From CAZPRY01 sp964589175 (GTDB lineage: Bacteria; Fidelibacterota; UBA2242): 41,109 nt of DNA. How positions within the stretch are numbered: position 1 is the first letter of the stretch; each line of letters begins with the position of its first letter. The stretch covers positions 1-41,109 of the forward strand of contig CAZPRY010000037.1 of the NCBI GenBank assembly GCA_964589175.1, given 5' to 3'. The notes below the pieces were generated by a model. That model saw nothing but the letters and a program-made list of their open reading frames with translations. It was not told the origin of the DNA and searched no databases. The position numbers were made by a program, and so were the translations under genes. Shown here in pieces: positions 1 through 7,300 of the stretch.

Positions 1-2
1 TC

Positions 3-2126
3 AGCGTGCTGCCGGTGGAAGTGCTGGGTAATGCCTACGAGCAGTTCCTGGGCAAACGCATCTCCCTCACCGCCGGCCACCATGCCCGCATCGAGGAAAA
101 ACCGGAAGTGCGCAAGGCCGGGGGCGTCTATTACACGCCGCGCTACATCGTGGATTATATCGTTCAGAATACAGTCGGTAAACTGCTGGAAAGCAAAACG
201 CCGCAGGAAGTCGGCAAACTGCGCATTCTCGATCCCGCCTGCGGCTCCGGCTCCTTCCTGCTGGGCGCGTATCAGGTCCTTATGGACTGGCACCTGGACT
301 ACTATCGCAAAGCAATTGAAAACGGCGGCAAGGTACCGCAAATCCAGCTGCAAACCGGCAAACGGGGACGCAAAACTGCGGTGCAGGCGATCTTCCAGGG
401 CAGCGGCGACGACTGGTTCCTCTCCACCACGGAAAAGAAACGCATCCTGCTGAACAATCTCTACGGCGTGGATATCGACGCCAACGCAGTGGAGGTCACC
501 AAACTCAGCCTGCTGCTGAAAGTGCTGGAAAACGAGAACAGCGAGACCCTCAGCCATCAACTGGGCCTCTGGCACGAACGCGCTCTGCCCAACCTCGGCA
601 GTAACATCAAGTGCGGCAACTCCCTGATCGGCCCGGATTATTACGACGACCGGCAGGTCAAACTCTTTGACGAAGAGGAGGCACTACGGGTCAATGTCTT
701 CGACTGGGAAAAGGAATTCCCGGAGATATTTTGTCCACGAATTACACGAAAGGACACGAAAGAAAAATATGATAATGAATCCTGCGGCTTTGATGCGGTG
801 ATCGGGAATCCGCCGTATGTGCGCCAGGAAATGATCAGCGAATTCAAGACCTATTTCCAGCGGAAATACCAGGTATATCACGGAGTGGCTGACCTTTACG
901 TATATTTCATTGAAAAGGCTGTCAGCCTGCTGAATCAGGACGGGCATTTTTCGTACATTGTCGCCAATAAATGGATGCGGGCGAATTATGGCAAAGCCCT
1001 GCGACGTTGGCTAAAAGAACAGAATATTACTGAGATTATTGATTTCGGTGATCTGCCGGTTTTTAAAGGTGTAACAACCTATCCCTGTATTATAAAAATT
1101 GTCAAGCAGAATCCTTCTGACTCCTTCAATGTCGTGCAAGTGGACACCCTGGATTTTACTGATTTATATGACTATCTGACATCCCGCCGATATGTAGTTG
1201 ATCAAACCCGACTTGATACTTCGGGCTGGTCACTGACCGGCAAAGATGCACAGGCCTTGTTGGACAAACTGAAAACCAAAGGCGTTCCGCTTGGTGAATA
1301 TGTTGAAGGGAAAATTTATCGTGGAGTATTGACCGGTTTGAATGAGGCGTTTGTGATAACACCGGAAAAACGGGATGAACTGATTGCTGCTGATCCGAAG
1401 AGTGAAGAATTGATCAAGCCGTTTCTGGCGGGGAAAGACATAAAGCGGTATTGCACTTTCAATCCCAACAAATTTATAATACTCATTCCAAAAGGTTTCA
1501 CACACACACAATCTCATTTCTCAAAAAGTCCGTGGGATTGGTTTAAAATCAATTATCCATCAATTGCCAATCATTTATCCGCTTATCAGAAAATGGCTGA
1601 AAAACGCTGGGATAAAGGCGATTATTGGTGGGAGTTGCGGGCTTGTGACTATTATGATGAATTCGAAAAAGGAAAGATTTTTCTGCCCGATATTTCCATT
1701 AGAGGAAATTTCTCAATGGATGGCACTGGCGGTTTCTACTGCGCTAATACCTGCTACATAATATGCAATACCGAGAAGTATTTGCTCGGGATATTGAACT
1801 CTAGGCTGTTCACATTTTTCTATAAGAATATTACTGCTGTTTTTCGGGGAGGTTATCTTCGATTTTTTACGCAATATTTAAATACTCTTCCCATCCTTAA
1901 AATCGATTTCGATAATCCATCAGACAAAGCCCAGCACGACCGCATGGTCACATTTGTGGAGCAGATGCTTGACCTTCTTAAACAGCTCGCTGCCACCCGC
2001 GAGCCCCACAGCCGGGAGCAGATCCAGCGCCGCATCGACGCCACGGACAAGCAGATCGACCGCCTGGTCTACGAACTCTACGACCTGACCCCCGCCGAAA
2101 TCCGAATCGTTGAGAGAAACAGTTAG
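3..2126 (+). CDS. Eco57I/TaqI-like adenine-specific DNA methyltransferase (5' partial)
   Basis: N6-adenine DNA methyltransferase of the class found in type IIG/Eco57I restriction-modification enzymes; the reading frame is open to the window edge, so the N-terminus (a nuclease or other domain may lie there) is missing. Counting from the GTG at base 6, the SAM-binding motif I DPACGSGSFLLGAY starts at residue 76, an acidic motif GVDIDANAVEV near residue 155, and the catalytic NPPY at residue 268. The C-terminal half (about 430-640, including 'YWWELRACDYYDEF') resembles the TaqI-like target-recognition domain, followed by a helical tail ending ELYDLTPAEI. The recognition-domain part (about bases 900-1930) is clearly more AT-rich than the GC-rich catalytic core and tail, suggesting a swapped domain. 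An odd low-complexity stretch with three CACGAA units sits at 736-760, just before NPPY. No separate nuclease is visible, so methyltransferase-only versus IIG cannot be decided. Confidence 0.88.
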   Translation, partial: SVLPVEVLGNAYEQFLGKRISLTAGHHARIEEKPEVRKAGGVYYTPRYIVDYIVQNTVGKLLESKTPQEVGKLRILDPACGSGSFLLGAYQVLMDWHLDYYRKAIENGGKVPQIQLQTGKRGRKTAVQAIFQGSGDDWFLSTTEKKRILLNNLYGVDIDANAVEVTKLSLLLKVLENENSETLSHQLGLWHERALPNLGSNIKCGNSLIGPDYYDDRQVKLFDEEEALRVNVFDWEKEFPEIFCPRITRKDTKEKYDNESCGFDAVIGNPPYVRQEMISEFKTYFQRKYQVYHGVADLYVYFIEKAVSLLNQDGHFSYIVANKWMRANYGKALRRWLKEQNITEIIDFGDLPVFKGVTTYPCIIKIVKQNPSDSFNVVQVDTLDFTDLYDYLTSRRYVVDQTRLDTSGWSLTGKDAQALLDKLKTKGVPLGEYVEGKIYRGVLTGLNEAFVITPEKRDELIAADPKSEELIKPFLAGKDIKRYCTFNPNKFIILIPKGFTHTQSHFSKSPWDWFKINYPSIANHLSAYQKMAEKRWDKGDYWWELRACDYYDEFEKGKIFLPDISIRGNFSMDGTGGFYCANTCYIICNTEKYLLGILNSRLFTFFYKNITAVFRGGYLRFFTQYLNTLPILKIDFDNPSDKAQHDRMVTFVEQMLDLLKQLAATREPHSREQIQRRIDATDKQIDRLVYELYDLTPAEIRIVERNS
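736..760 (+). repeat. Short CACGAA tandem inside methyltransferase
   Basis: Three CACGAA hexamers begin at 736, 745 and 755, with 9-10 base spacing, inside the methyltransferase frame. They encode a basic, low-complexity stretch around residues 244-252 between the SAM-binding core and the NPPY motif. The composition differs from the flanks, and it looks like an in-frame inserted repeat unit rather than conserved protein sequence. Confidence 0.5.
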
Positions 2127-2180
2127 ATTGGAAAATGATGGGTGTTGTATCAGATTGGGAAAGGATACCTTGCAAGCATC

Positions 2181-2215
2181 AAAAAAAGAAACGTCCCGGC
2201 TTTTGGCCGAGACGT
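2181..2215 (-). terminator. Hairpin with flanking A-run, minus-strand type terminator
   Basis: The arms ACGTCCCGGC (2191-2200) and GCCGAGACGT (2206-2215) form a 10-bp stem with a 5-base loop. Read as plus-strand RNA it has a C-A mismatch; read as minus-strand RNA that position becomes a G-U wobble, and the A-run at 2181-2187 becomes a U-tract. The element is therefore better as a minus-strand terminator, although both flanking genes are on the plus strand. It may be bidirectional or have arrived with the inserted segment. Confidence 0.45.
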
Positions 2216-2300
2216 CAAACTAATGATACTATCATTAGCGCTGTTCTGTGTTGGTAATGTAATATCTGTTCCGAGAAGATGTCAATAGAAAAGTGATTGG

Positions 2301-2912
2301 ATGGAAAGAGTAATTGTATATATCGATGGCTTTAATTTTTACTTTGGTTTAAAAGAAAAAGGCTGGAAGCGTTACTATTGGCTTAACTTGCAAGAATTAG
2401 CGAAAAATCTTTTGAAACCATTTCAAGAACTTGTAACAACGAAATATTTCACCTCCCGAATATCTTTTCCTCCCGATAAACAAAAACGTCAGTTAACTTT
2501 CATTGAAGCGTTAGAGACTTTGGACAATTTTCAGATATTCTATGGTACTTATCAAGCCAACACAATCACATGTAAACGTTGTGGCAATATATTTCCGAAA
2601 CCAAATGAAAAAATGACTGACGTGAATATTGCCACAGAATTACTTACGGATGCCTTCCTAAACCACTATGATAAAGCGATTCTAATTTCAGCGGATAGCG
2701 ATCTGTCTGCACCCATTAAAAAAGTGAAGCGACTTTTCCCCGATAAAAGAGTCATCGTAGCATTTCCTCCTGCACGATTTTCCTACGAATTATCAAAATT
2801 GGCCCATGGCTTTTTCACAATTGGACGAAAAACGATTGCCGATAGTATTTTTCCTGACAAAGTTTCCAAAAAGGATGGTTATATCCTTAGCAGACCAGAC
2901 CCGTGGAAATAG
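2301..2912 (+). CDS. NYN-domain (PIN-like) putative nuclease
   Basis: Protein of 203 residues with the NYN/DUF88 fold, a PIN-like metal-dependent RNase family. The N-terminal strand VYIDGFNFYFG carries the first acidic residue (D9) and the family Asn (N12). A second acidic region is TDVNIATELLTDAF (D107), and the third is SADSDLSAPIKKV (D132, D134). A CKRC pair (C91, C94) inserted between strands could bind zinc with other ligands. The gene is markedly AT-rich beside the GC-rich methyltransferase end and is bracketed by a 29-base direct repeat (2074-2102 and 2963-2991), so it looks acquired. The Shine-Dalgarno sequence is weak. NYN proteins of this type are common in mobile or defence neighbourhoods, but no partner system is visible here beyond the methyltransferase; the RNA target is unknown. 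Confidence 0.82.
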   Translation: MERVIVYIDGFNFYFGLKEKGWKRYYWLNLQELAKNLLKPFQELVTTKYFTSRISFPPDKQKRQLTFIEALETLDNFQIFYGTYQANTITCKRCGNIFPKPNEKMTDVNIATELLTDAFLNHYDKAILISADSDLSAPIKKVKRLFPDKRVIVAFPPARFSYELSKLAHGFFTIGRKTIADSIFPDKVSKKDGYILSRPDPWK

Positions 2913-2942
2913 AATCAATAATTTGAATCAGTGGATACCACC

Positions 2943-2958
2943 GATAGACCAGTCTATC
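2943..2958. repeat. Small perfect inverted repeat after NYN gene
   Basis: GATAGAC - CA - GTCTATC forms a 7-bp perfect stem with a 2-base loop, 30 bases after the NYN stop codon and just before the duplicated methyltransferase tail. There is no U-tract, so it is not a convincing intrinsic terminator; it may mark the junction of an inserted segment. Confidence 0.35.
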
Positions 2959-2962
2959 AGTT

Positions 2963-3015
2963 AACTCTACGACCTGACCCCCGCCGAAATCGCCATCGCC
3001 GAAGGGAAGCCATAA
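2963..3015 (+). pseudogene. Duplicated 3' end of the methyltransferase gene
   Basis: The first 29 bases (2963-2991) are identical to 2074-2102 in the methyltransferase. In the same frame they encode LYDLTPAEIAIAEGKP followed by a TAA stop at 3013-3015; the intact gene ends LYDLTPAEIRIVERNS. There is no start codon, and only the last 16 codons are present. This is either the original tail of the resident gene, displaced when the segment carrying the NYN gene came in with its own tail, or a remnant of a second methyltransferase gene. Confidence 0.8.
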
Positions 3016-3017
3016 TT

Positions 3018-3045
3018 GTAGGGGCACGGCGGGCCGTTCCCCTAC
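3018..3045. repeat. REP-like palindrome (GTAGGGGCACGG arm)
   Basis: The left arm GTAGGGGCACGG (3018-3029) and right arm CCGTTCCCCTAC (3034-3045) pair over 12 positions with one mismatch around a 4-base loop. It begins two bases after the stop codon of the methyltransferase remnant. GC-rich palindromes of this kind are typical dispersed extragenic repeats. No U-tract follows, so a terminator role is not indicated. Confidence 0.6.
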
Positions 3046-3106
3046 TCTCTACCAGAAGACTCCACCGGGAGTCCTACGGACCTCTGGACCTGCTCCGGTC
3101 TTAACA

Positions 3107-3221
3107 CCGAACGAGGACGTTCGGGTAAGAGATTCCTGTATCCCGGAGCTCGAGCTCCGGTCACGGCTGCGAACTCCGAACGAGGACGTTCGGGTTACGA
3201 TTGTACTTGTGGACGTTCGGG
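3107..3221. repeat. Cluster of repeated hairpins (CCGAACG..CGTTCGG)
   Basis: A 19-base unit, CCGAACGAGGACGTTCGGG, occurs identically at 3107-3125 and 3176-3194; its CCGAACG and CGTTCGG ends form a perfect 7-bp hairpin. A third, 11-base partial copy (GGACGTTCGGG) lies at 3211-3221. Between the two full copies is an 18-base perfect palindrome, CCGGAGCTCGAGCTCCGG (3143-3160). No protein-coding frame is evident, and the area is best described as a nest of extragenic palindromes. Confidence 0.65.
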
Positions 3222-3430
3222 TCACGTAGCTCCTATAATCCGGAAGACCTTGCCCATTTGAACTGAATTGTACATTTCTCTTTATTCTTCGAAAATAAAG
3301 ATTAACTTACCAATTAATGAACGAGTACAGTGAGGGCAGAAATAACTCGTTCTCATTTTAAGACATCGCAACAGTGGACGACCGGGCCGGATTTTCAATC
3401 GATGAAAACCCGGAGCCGTGGAGGTTTTAA
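3222..3430. other. Leader region of the PAS gene
   Basis: Non-coding stretch upstream of the PAS-domain gene. An imperfect stem-loop pairs CCGGATTTTC (3387-3396) with GAAAACCCGG (3404-3413), one mismatch, and ends just before the ribosome binding site GGAGG (3421-3425). I compared it mentally with cyclic-di-GMP and other common riboswitch consensuses and found no match; a structured leader remains possible. No -35/-10 pair stood out. Confidence 0.3.
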
Positions 3431-4849
3431 ATGAAAGCGCCAAAATCTCGCATCACGGAGCCGGATATCAATCCGGGAAATGAAGAGGAACGCAATCCCT
3501 TAATCGATGACCTACCCATAATCGTATGCCGGACCGACCTCAAAGGCAAAATTAAATACATAAATAAACGGTTTGAAGACATATCCGGGTATTCACAAGA
3601 CGAGATTTGCGGTAAAAATGCCCTGAAACCGGGTCTGTTTCCCGCTGATACACTGCGCTACCTGAAAAAGCGTATAGCAGCCCGTTTACGAGGCGCGCCG
3701 CCTGAAAAGTGGGATACTCAGGTGAAACGCAAAGACGGAAGCTGGGCCTGGGTGAACCTGGAAGGCAGTTTGATCCGGAAATCGGGAATCCCGATCGGTT
3801 TTCAAATTGTAGCCAGTGACATCACCAATCGCAAACTGGCTGAGAAAGCCATGGAAGACAAAGAAACGCTATTGGATTCTCTGATGGATAATATACCCGA
3901 TAGCATATATTTCAAGGACAGACAATGCCGCCTCGTGCATATCAACCGTATGATGTTGGAAAGTCTGGGCTATGAGAATATAGATCGCATCGTCGGTAAA
4001 ACCGATGAGGAATTATACGGCGAGGAATTCGGCCTTAAGACAATGGCTCAGGATCGGCACATTATGGCAACCGGGGAACCGATCATTGGCTTAATTGAAG
4101 AAAGGACACTGGAAAACGGGCAGACCAATTGGACGTCGACAACCAAAATTCCCCTGCGTGATCACGACGGCCAGATCGTAGGGCTTGTGGGAATCACTCG
4201 GGAAATCAATGAACTCAAGCAGACCGAAGATGCGCTGCGAGAGAGTGAGGAGCGTTTCCGAAGCATATTCGAGAATACCACGATCGGACTTTATCGGACT
4301 TCGCCGGACGGGCGCATTCTGCTGGCTAATCCCGCCCTCCTGAATATGCTGGGATATCAGACATTCGAAGAATTGGCCGAACATAATTTAGAAAAGAATG
4401 GTTATGAAGCCGGATACAATCGCGACGAATTTCGCAATCAGATCGAACGCGACGGAGTAGTACGTAGATTTGAATCGGCCTGGAATAAGAAAGACGGATC
4501 AACGGTTTTCATTCGCGAAAACGCCCGTGTTATACGCGACGATAAAGACCAAGTACTGTATTACGAGGGTACGGTCGAAGATATTACGGAGTATAGACAG
4601 ATTGAGGCCGAACGGGAGCGGATGATCGAGAAATTGCAGGGCGCCCTGAACCAGGTCAAGAAACTCAGCGGTATGATTCCCATCTGTGCCCGCTGTAAAA
4701 AAATCCGGGACGATAAAGGGTATTGGAACGACGTTGCGGAATATATCTCGGACCATTCCGATGCGCAATTCAGTCATGGACTTTGTCCGGATTGTATGAG
4801 GGTCTTATATCCGGGTTATGTAAAACCTCCAGGCCCAAACCCGGAATAA
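3431..4849 (+). CDS. Triple-PAS signalling protein with C-terminal double-CxxC module
   Basis: Soluble 472-residue sensor with three consecutive PAS/PAC units (about 24-135, 143-262, 270-395). PAC signatures such as 'RKDGSWAWVNLEGSL' and the repeated I(T/N)xRK linkers mark the unit ends. A short helical linker (about 395-415) leads to a C-terminal module with CARC (419-422) and CPDC (452-455) framing 'KKIRDDKGYWNDVAEYI', which looks like a zinc-binding output or docking element. This module recurs at the ends of PAS-containing proteins in other bacteria; its function is not known to me. There is no kinase, GGDEF or HTH domain, so the output must go through a partner. The start is well supported: GGAGG six bases upstream of the ATG. 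The gene is transcribed alone and converges on the operon to its right. Confidence 0.85.
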   Translation: MKAPKSRITEPDINPGNEEERNPLIDDLPIIVCRTDLKGKIKYINKRFEDISGYSQDEICGKNALKPGLFPADTLRYLKKRIAARLRGAPPEKWDTQVKRKDGSWAWVNLEGSLIRKSGIPIGFQIVASDITNRKLAEKAMEDKETLLDSLMDNIPDSIYFKDRQCRLVHINRMMLESLGYENIDRIVGKTDEELYGEEFGLKTMAQDRHIMATGEPIIGLIEERTLENGQTNWTSTTKIPLRDHDGQIVGLVGITREINELKQTEDALRESEERFRSIFENTTIGLYRTSPDGRILLANPALLNMLGYQTFEELAEHNLEKNGYEAGYNRDEFRNQIERDGVVRRFESAWNKKDGSTVFIRENARVIRDDKDQVLYYEGTVEDITEYRQIEAERERMIEKLQGALNQVKKLSGMIPICARCKKIRDDKGYWNDVAEYISDHSDAQFSHGLCPDCMRVLYPGYVKPPGPNPE

Positions 4850-4943
4850 TTTTAAGAAGCGGCCTTATCCTGCACTTTTACAAATACGAAATCACTCGAG
4901 ATCCGGCCCGTCATTTCGAAGATCGGAATGGCAGAAATCCGTC

Positions 4944-6029
4944 TCAACTCCGGGATTCGAAGAGTGTGCCCCGTTCTTCGATGAATGAACAGATAAAATC
5001 ACCGACCTCGGCGGTCCCGATGATACCTTGCAGGTCCATCGTCACCCAGTGCTTGTGGATTGAGCTGGTCACAGCCTGTTCCAGCGTATCGGCGATCTGC
5101 TGAAATCCCGACTGAAGCAGCAACTGCTGCAAAGCGAGAATCGCACCCAACGGATTGGCGGCGTTATGCCCGGCGTATTTCGTAATCGAACCCTGGTGAA
5201 TTCTGAAAACACTGAAAGACTCGCGGTTCATTTCCTGCAAATAGGCCAATCCGTTGCCGCCCTGGACATAGACGCCGAGCGCCGAGAAAACATCGCCGCA
5301 GATGTCGGGTGTGAGGATAACGTCGAATTCGCCCGGATTCCGGTAAAATTGCACGATCGCGGAGTCCAGTAACTTCACCGTGCATTCGATCCCCGGATAA
5401 CCTTTCGCCAGATCCGTAAAGACCTCCTTCCAGAGATCGTTGACAAGCAGCGGGTAGCGTTTCTGCAGAACGAGGCAGACCCGTTTCCGGCCAAGTTTGT
5501 GAAAATATTCCAGCGCTGTCGTCAGCGAAGCCAACAGGTCGGACTTCAGATAGACCGAAGTCTGCATGGCAATTGCCTGCTCACTGCCCTTGTTCAGAAG
5601 CATGCCGGATTCGCTGTACAAGCCCTCGTTCATTTCCCGGCAGAAGAGCAGATCGATGGTTTCGGCTTCTTCCGAACGTAGCGGCGTAATCCAGCGATCG
5701 TAGATTTTGCAGGTTTGCAGGCACAGACTCAGGCGCAGGCCTTCACGCAATTGGCGGATCATTTCCCGGGCGTGCGCTCCGTCCGGAATGCGCGGATCGC
5801 CAAGCGTACCGATCATCACGGCGTTAAACCGGGACTCCAGATCTTTGACAAATTCAGCCGGCATTGAAACACCGGTCCGCAGCGCATAATCGGCGCCGTA
5901 AGGAAATTCGGTGGTTTGAATATCGATCTGAAAGCGGCGATTGATCGACTTGACGATCTTTTCGACCTGAGCAAGAATCTCAGGCCCGACCCCGTCGGCC
6001 GGTATCATCGCAATTTTCAGGAACTTCAT
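4944..6029 (-). CDS. Degenerate isocitrate/isopropylmalate dehydrogenase-family protein
   Basis: 361-residue member of the decarboxylating 3-isopropylmalate/isocitrate dehydrogenase superfamily, recognisable from IPADGVGPEIL near the N-terminus, GLYSES around Y138, the Lys region (K190), FDVILTPDICGDVFSALG, and the NAD-site segment 'KYAGHNAANPLGAILAL'. Several catalytic positions are altered. The usual 'NLRP' arginine is replaced in 'LQTCKIY' (K108). The second metal-binding Asp of the GDxxSD motif is Ala (D246 is kept, A250 replaces Asp). The usual HGSAPDIAG loop is HQGSITKYAG. Ordinary dehydrogenation of isopropylmalate is therefore doubtful; altered substrate or a non-catalytic role is possible. 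Its start codon overlaps the stop of the GWxTD gene by one base (TGATG), implying translational coupling at the end of the obgE-dprA operon. It is not next to leuBCD genes. Confidence 0.75.
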   Translation of the reverse strand: MKFLKIAMIPADGVGPEILAQVEKIVKSINRRFQIDIQTTEFPYGADYALRTGVSMPAEFVKDLESRFNAVMIGTLGDPRIPDGAHAREMIRQLREGLRLSLCLQTCKIYDRWITPLRSEEAETIDLLFCREMNEGLYSESGMLLNKGSEQAIAMQTSVYLKSDLLASLTTALEYFHKLGRKRVCLVLQKRYPLLVNDLWKEVFTDLAKGYPGIECTVKLLDSAIVQFYRNPGEFDVILTPDICGDVFSALGVYVQGGNGLAYLQEMNRESFSVFRIHQGSITKYAGHNAANPLGAILALQQLLLQSGFQQIADTLEQAVTSSIHKHWVTMDLQGIIGTAEVGDFICSFIEERGTLFESRS

Positions 6030-7300
6030 CAGTACTTACCGTGATAATCGTAGAGCGGTGTAATCAGCCGGTATTCCCCGAATCCCGACTCGTCGACAAA
6101 TACAAAAGTACGGTTCAGCTCATAGTAATGCCAGATTTCATAGGGTTTCGATTCGGTATCGAAGGGGTGACGTTCGATATCGTTCGGCGCTCCGAAAAGA
6201 ATAAAGATCATGCCCATATCCGTCTGCCAGCCGGGCTGAAAGCCGGAGAAATTCTCGTTGGCGAAATAAGCGCGCCGGTAGTACTCGTTCATGATCTCGT
6301 TCTCTTCCGTGTTGGGTGTCGGGTCCCTTTTCTTCCAGAATTTCAGGAAGAGTTCCTTCTTCTCGACCTTGGAAGCCTTTCTCAGCTCCTTGATCTCTTT
6401 GGAACCCGCCAGGTATTTCAACTGGTCGATGGCAAGATCGAGATTCTCAATCATATTGGACATACCCTGCCAGCGCAGCTGGAAGGTTTTTTCGCTCATC
6501 ACTTCGTGATTTCCAATCTTCACGGTCAGGACAATCTTATAGCGGCTGAAACTCAATTTTTCTTTGGAGATGAGGATGATCTCATGCGATATGCCTTCCG
6601 GGAAGGTCTTCTCCAGCTTATCCATAAAAACCATTTTACGGTTCATGTCATAGATGATGTACTCGATTTTACCCTTTCCGCCCGGCGAAAGAATATCGAA
6701 AGATATATGGAATTCCTTCTGAAGATCGGATATCGCATTCTCGACCGACGGAATGCCGCGCTCCGATCCGTCCGGGTCCTGCACTATCTTTTCGATCAGG
6801 GTAATTTTGCTGATGGAAATCGGCTTTTTATAGATGTCCTCGATGTCGGTTTCGACTTTTTTGTACTTACTCTTGCGCGTATCCAGATCCAGGACGCCGA
6901 TGGTAATCGTATATTTTGCCGGCAGCGCGCGAAAATTAATTTCATTCACATCGAAAAGATCGTTGGAATTGGTTTCCTGGAAAGACTCCGTCTTCAGCGT
7001 CTGGGTCCAGATTTTTGAAAACGTGGTCTGTTTTTTATCATTGATCACCAGCACGGAGAGTTCATACTTCGCTTCGAAATAGTCTTCCACTTTGAGAAAC
7101 TGGATGGCATCGAAAGGCACTTTTACACGTATTTCGACCTCTACCGAGTCGCGCGTCTCGAGAGGATAGGTGACGACATCATGGAAGAAGAAAGGATCCG
7201 CCATCTCCGTCTCCGCCTCGATACTGCCCTTCAATTGGGCATTCGTCAACGAAAATAGCAGGAGTACGGAACAGAGAATCGTTATGGATTTATAGAGCAT
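6029..7300 (-). CDS. Secreted GWxTD-domain protein
   Basis: 423 residues with an N-terminal signal peptide (hydrophobic core ITILCSVLLLFSLTNA, then QLKGS). The C-terminal domain contains the diagnostic GWQTDMGMIFILFGAPNDIE (about residues 355-374), placing it in the GWxTD family, whose function is unknown and which is found mostly in Bacteroidota/Calditrichota/Acidobacteriota-like genomes. The middle is rich in beta strands, consistent with immunoglobulin-like folding, and a charged helix (KELRKASKVEKKELFLKFW) precedes the GWxTD domain. A GGGGGA ribosome site lies upstream of the ATG. It overlaps the propeller gene by 11 bases and is coupled to the downstream dehydrogenase-like gene. It probably acts in the periplasm or at the cell surface. 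Confidence 0.85.
   Translation of the reverse strand: MLYKSITILCSVLLLFSLTNAQLKGSIEAETEMADPFFFHDVVTYPLETRDSVEVEIRVKVPFDAIQFLKVEDYFEAKYELSVLVINDKKQTTFSKIWTQTLKTESFQETNSNDLFDVNEINFRALPAKYTITIGVLDLDTRKSKYKKVETDIEDIYKKPISISKITLIEKIVQDPDGSERGIPSVENAISDLQKEFHISFDILSPGGKGKIEYIIYDMNRKMVFMDKLEKTFPEGISHEIILISKEKLSFSRYKIVLTVKIGNHEVMSEKTFQLRWQGMSNMIENLDLAIDQLKYLAGSKEIKELRKASKVEKKELFLKFWKKRDPTPNTEENEIMNEYYRRAYFANENFSGFQPGWQTDMGMIFILFGAPNDIERHPFDTESKPYEIWHYYELNRTFVFVDESGFGEYRLITPLYDYHGKY

Noticed and set aside
3100..3225. CRISPR array
   Set aside because: The repeated 19-base units are hairpins at irregular spacing with only two full copies and no cas genes nearby.
3380..3430. Cyclic-di-GMP or other riboswitch before the PAS gene
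   Set aside because: There is a stem-loop next to the ribosome site, but conserved core nucleotides of known classes are not found.
6041..7018. 325-codon plus-strand open frame opposite the GWxTD gene
   Set aside because: Antisense shadow of a strongly supported gene with signal peptide and GWxTD motif; composition shows reverse-complement bias and no domain.
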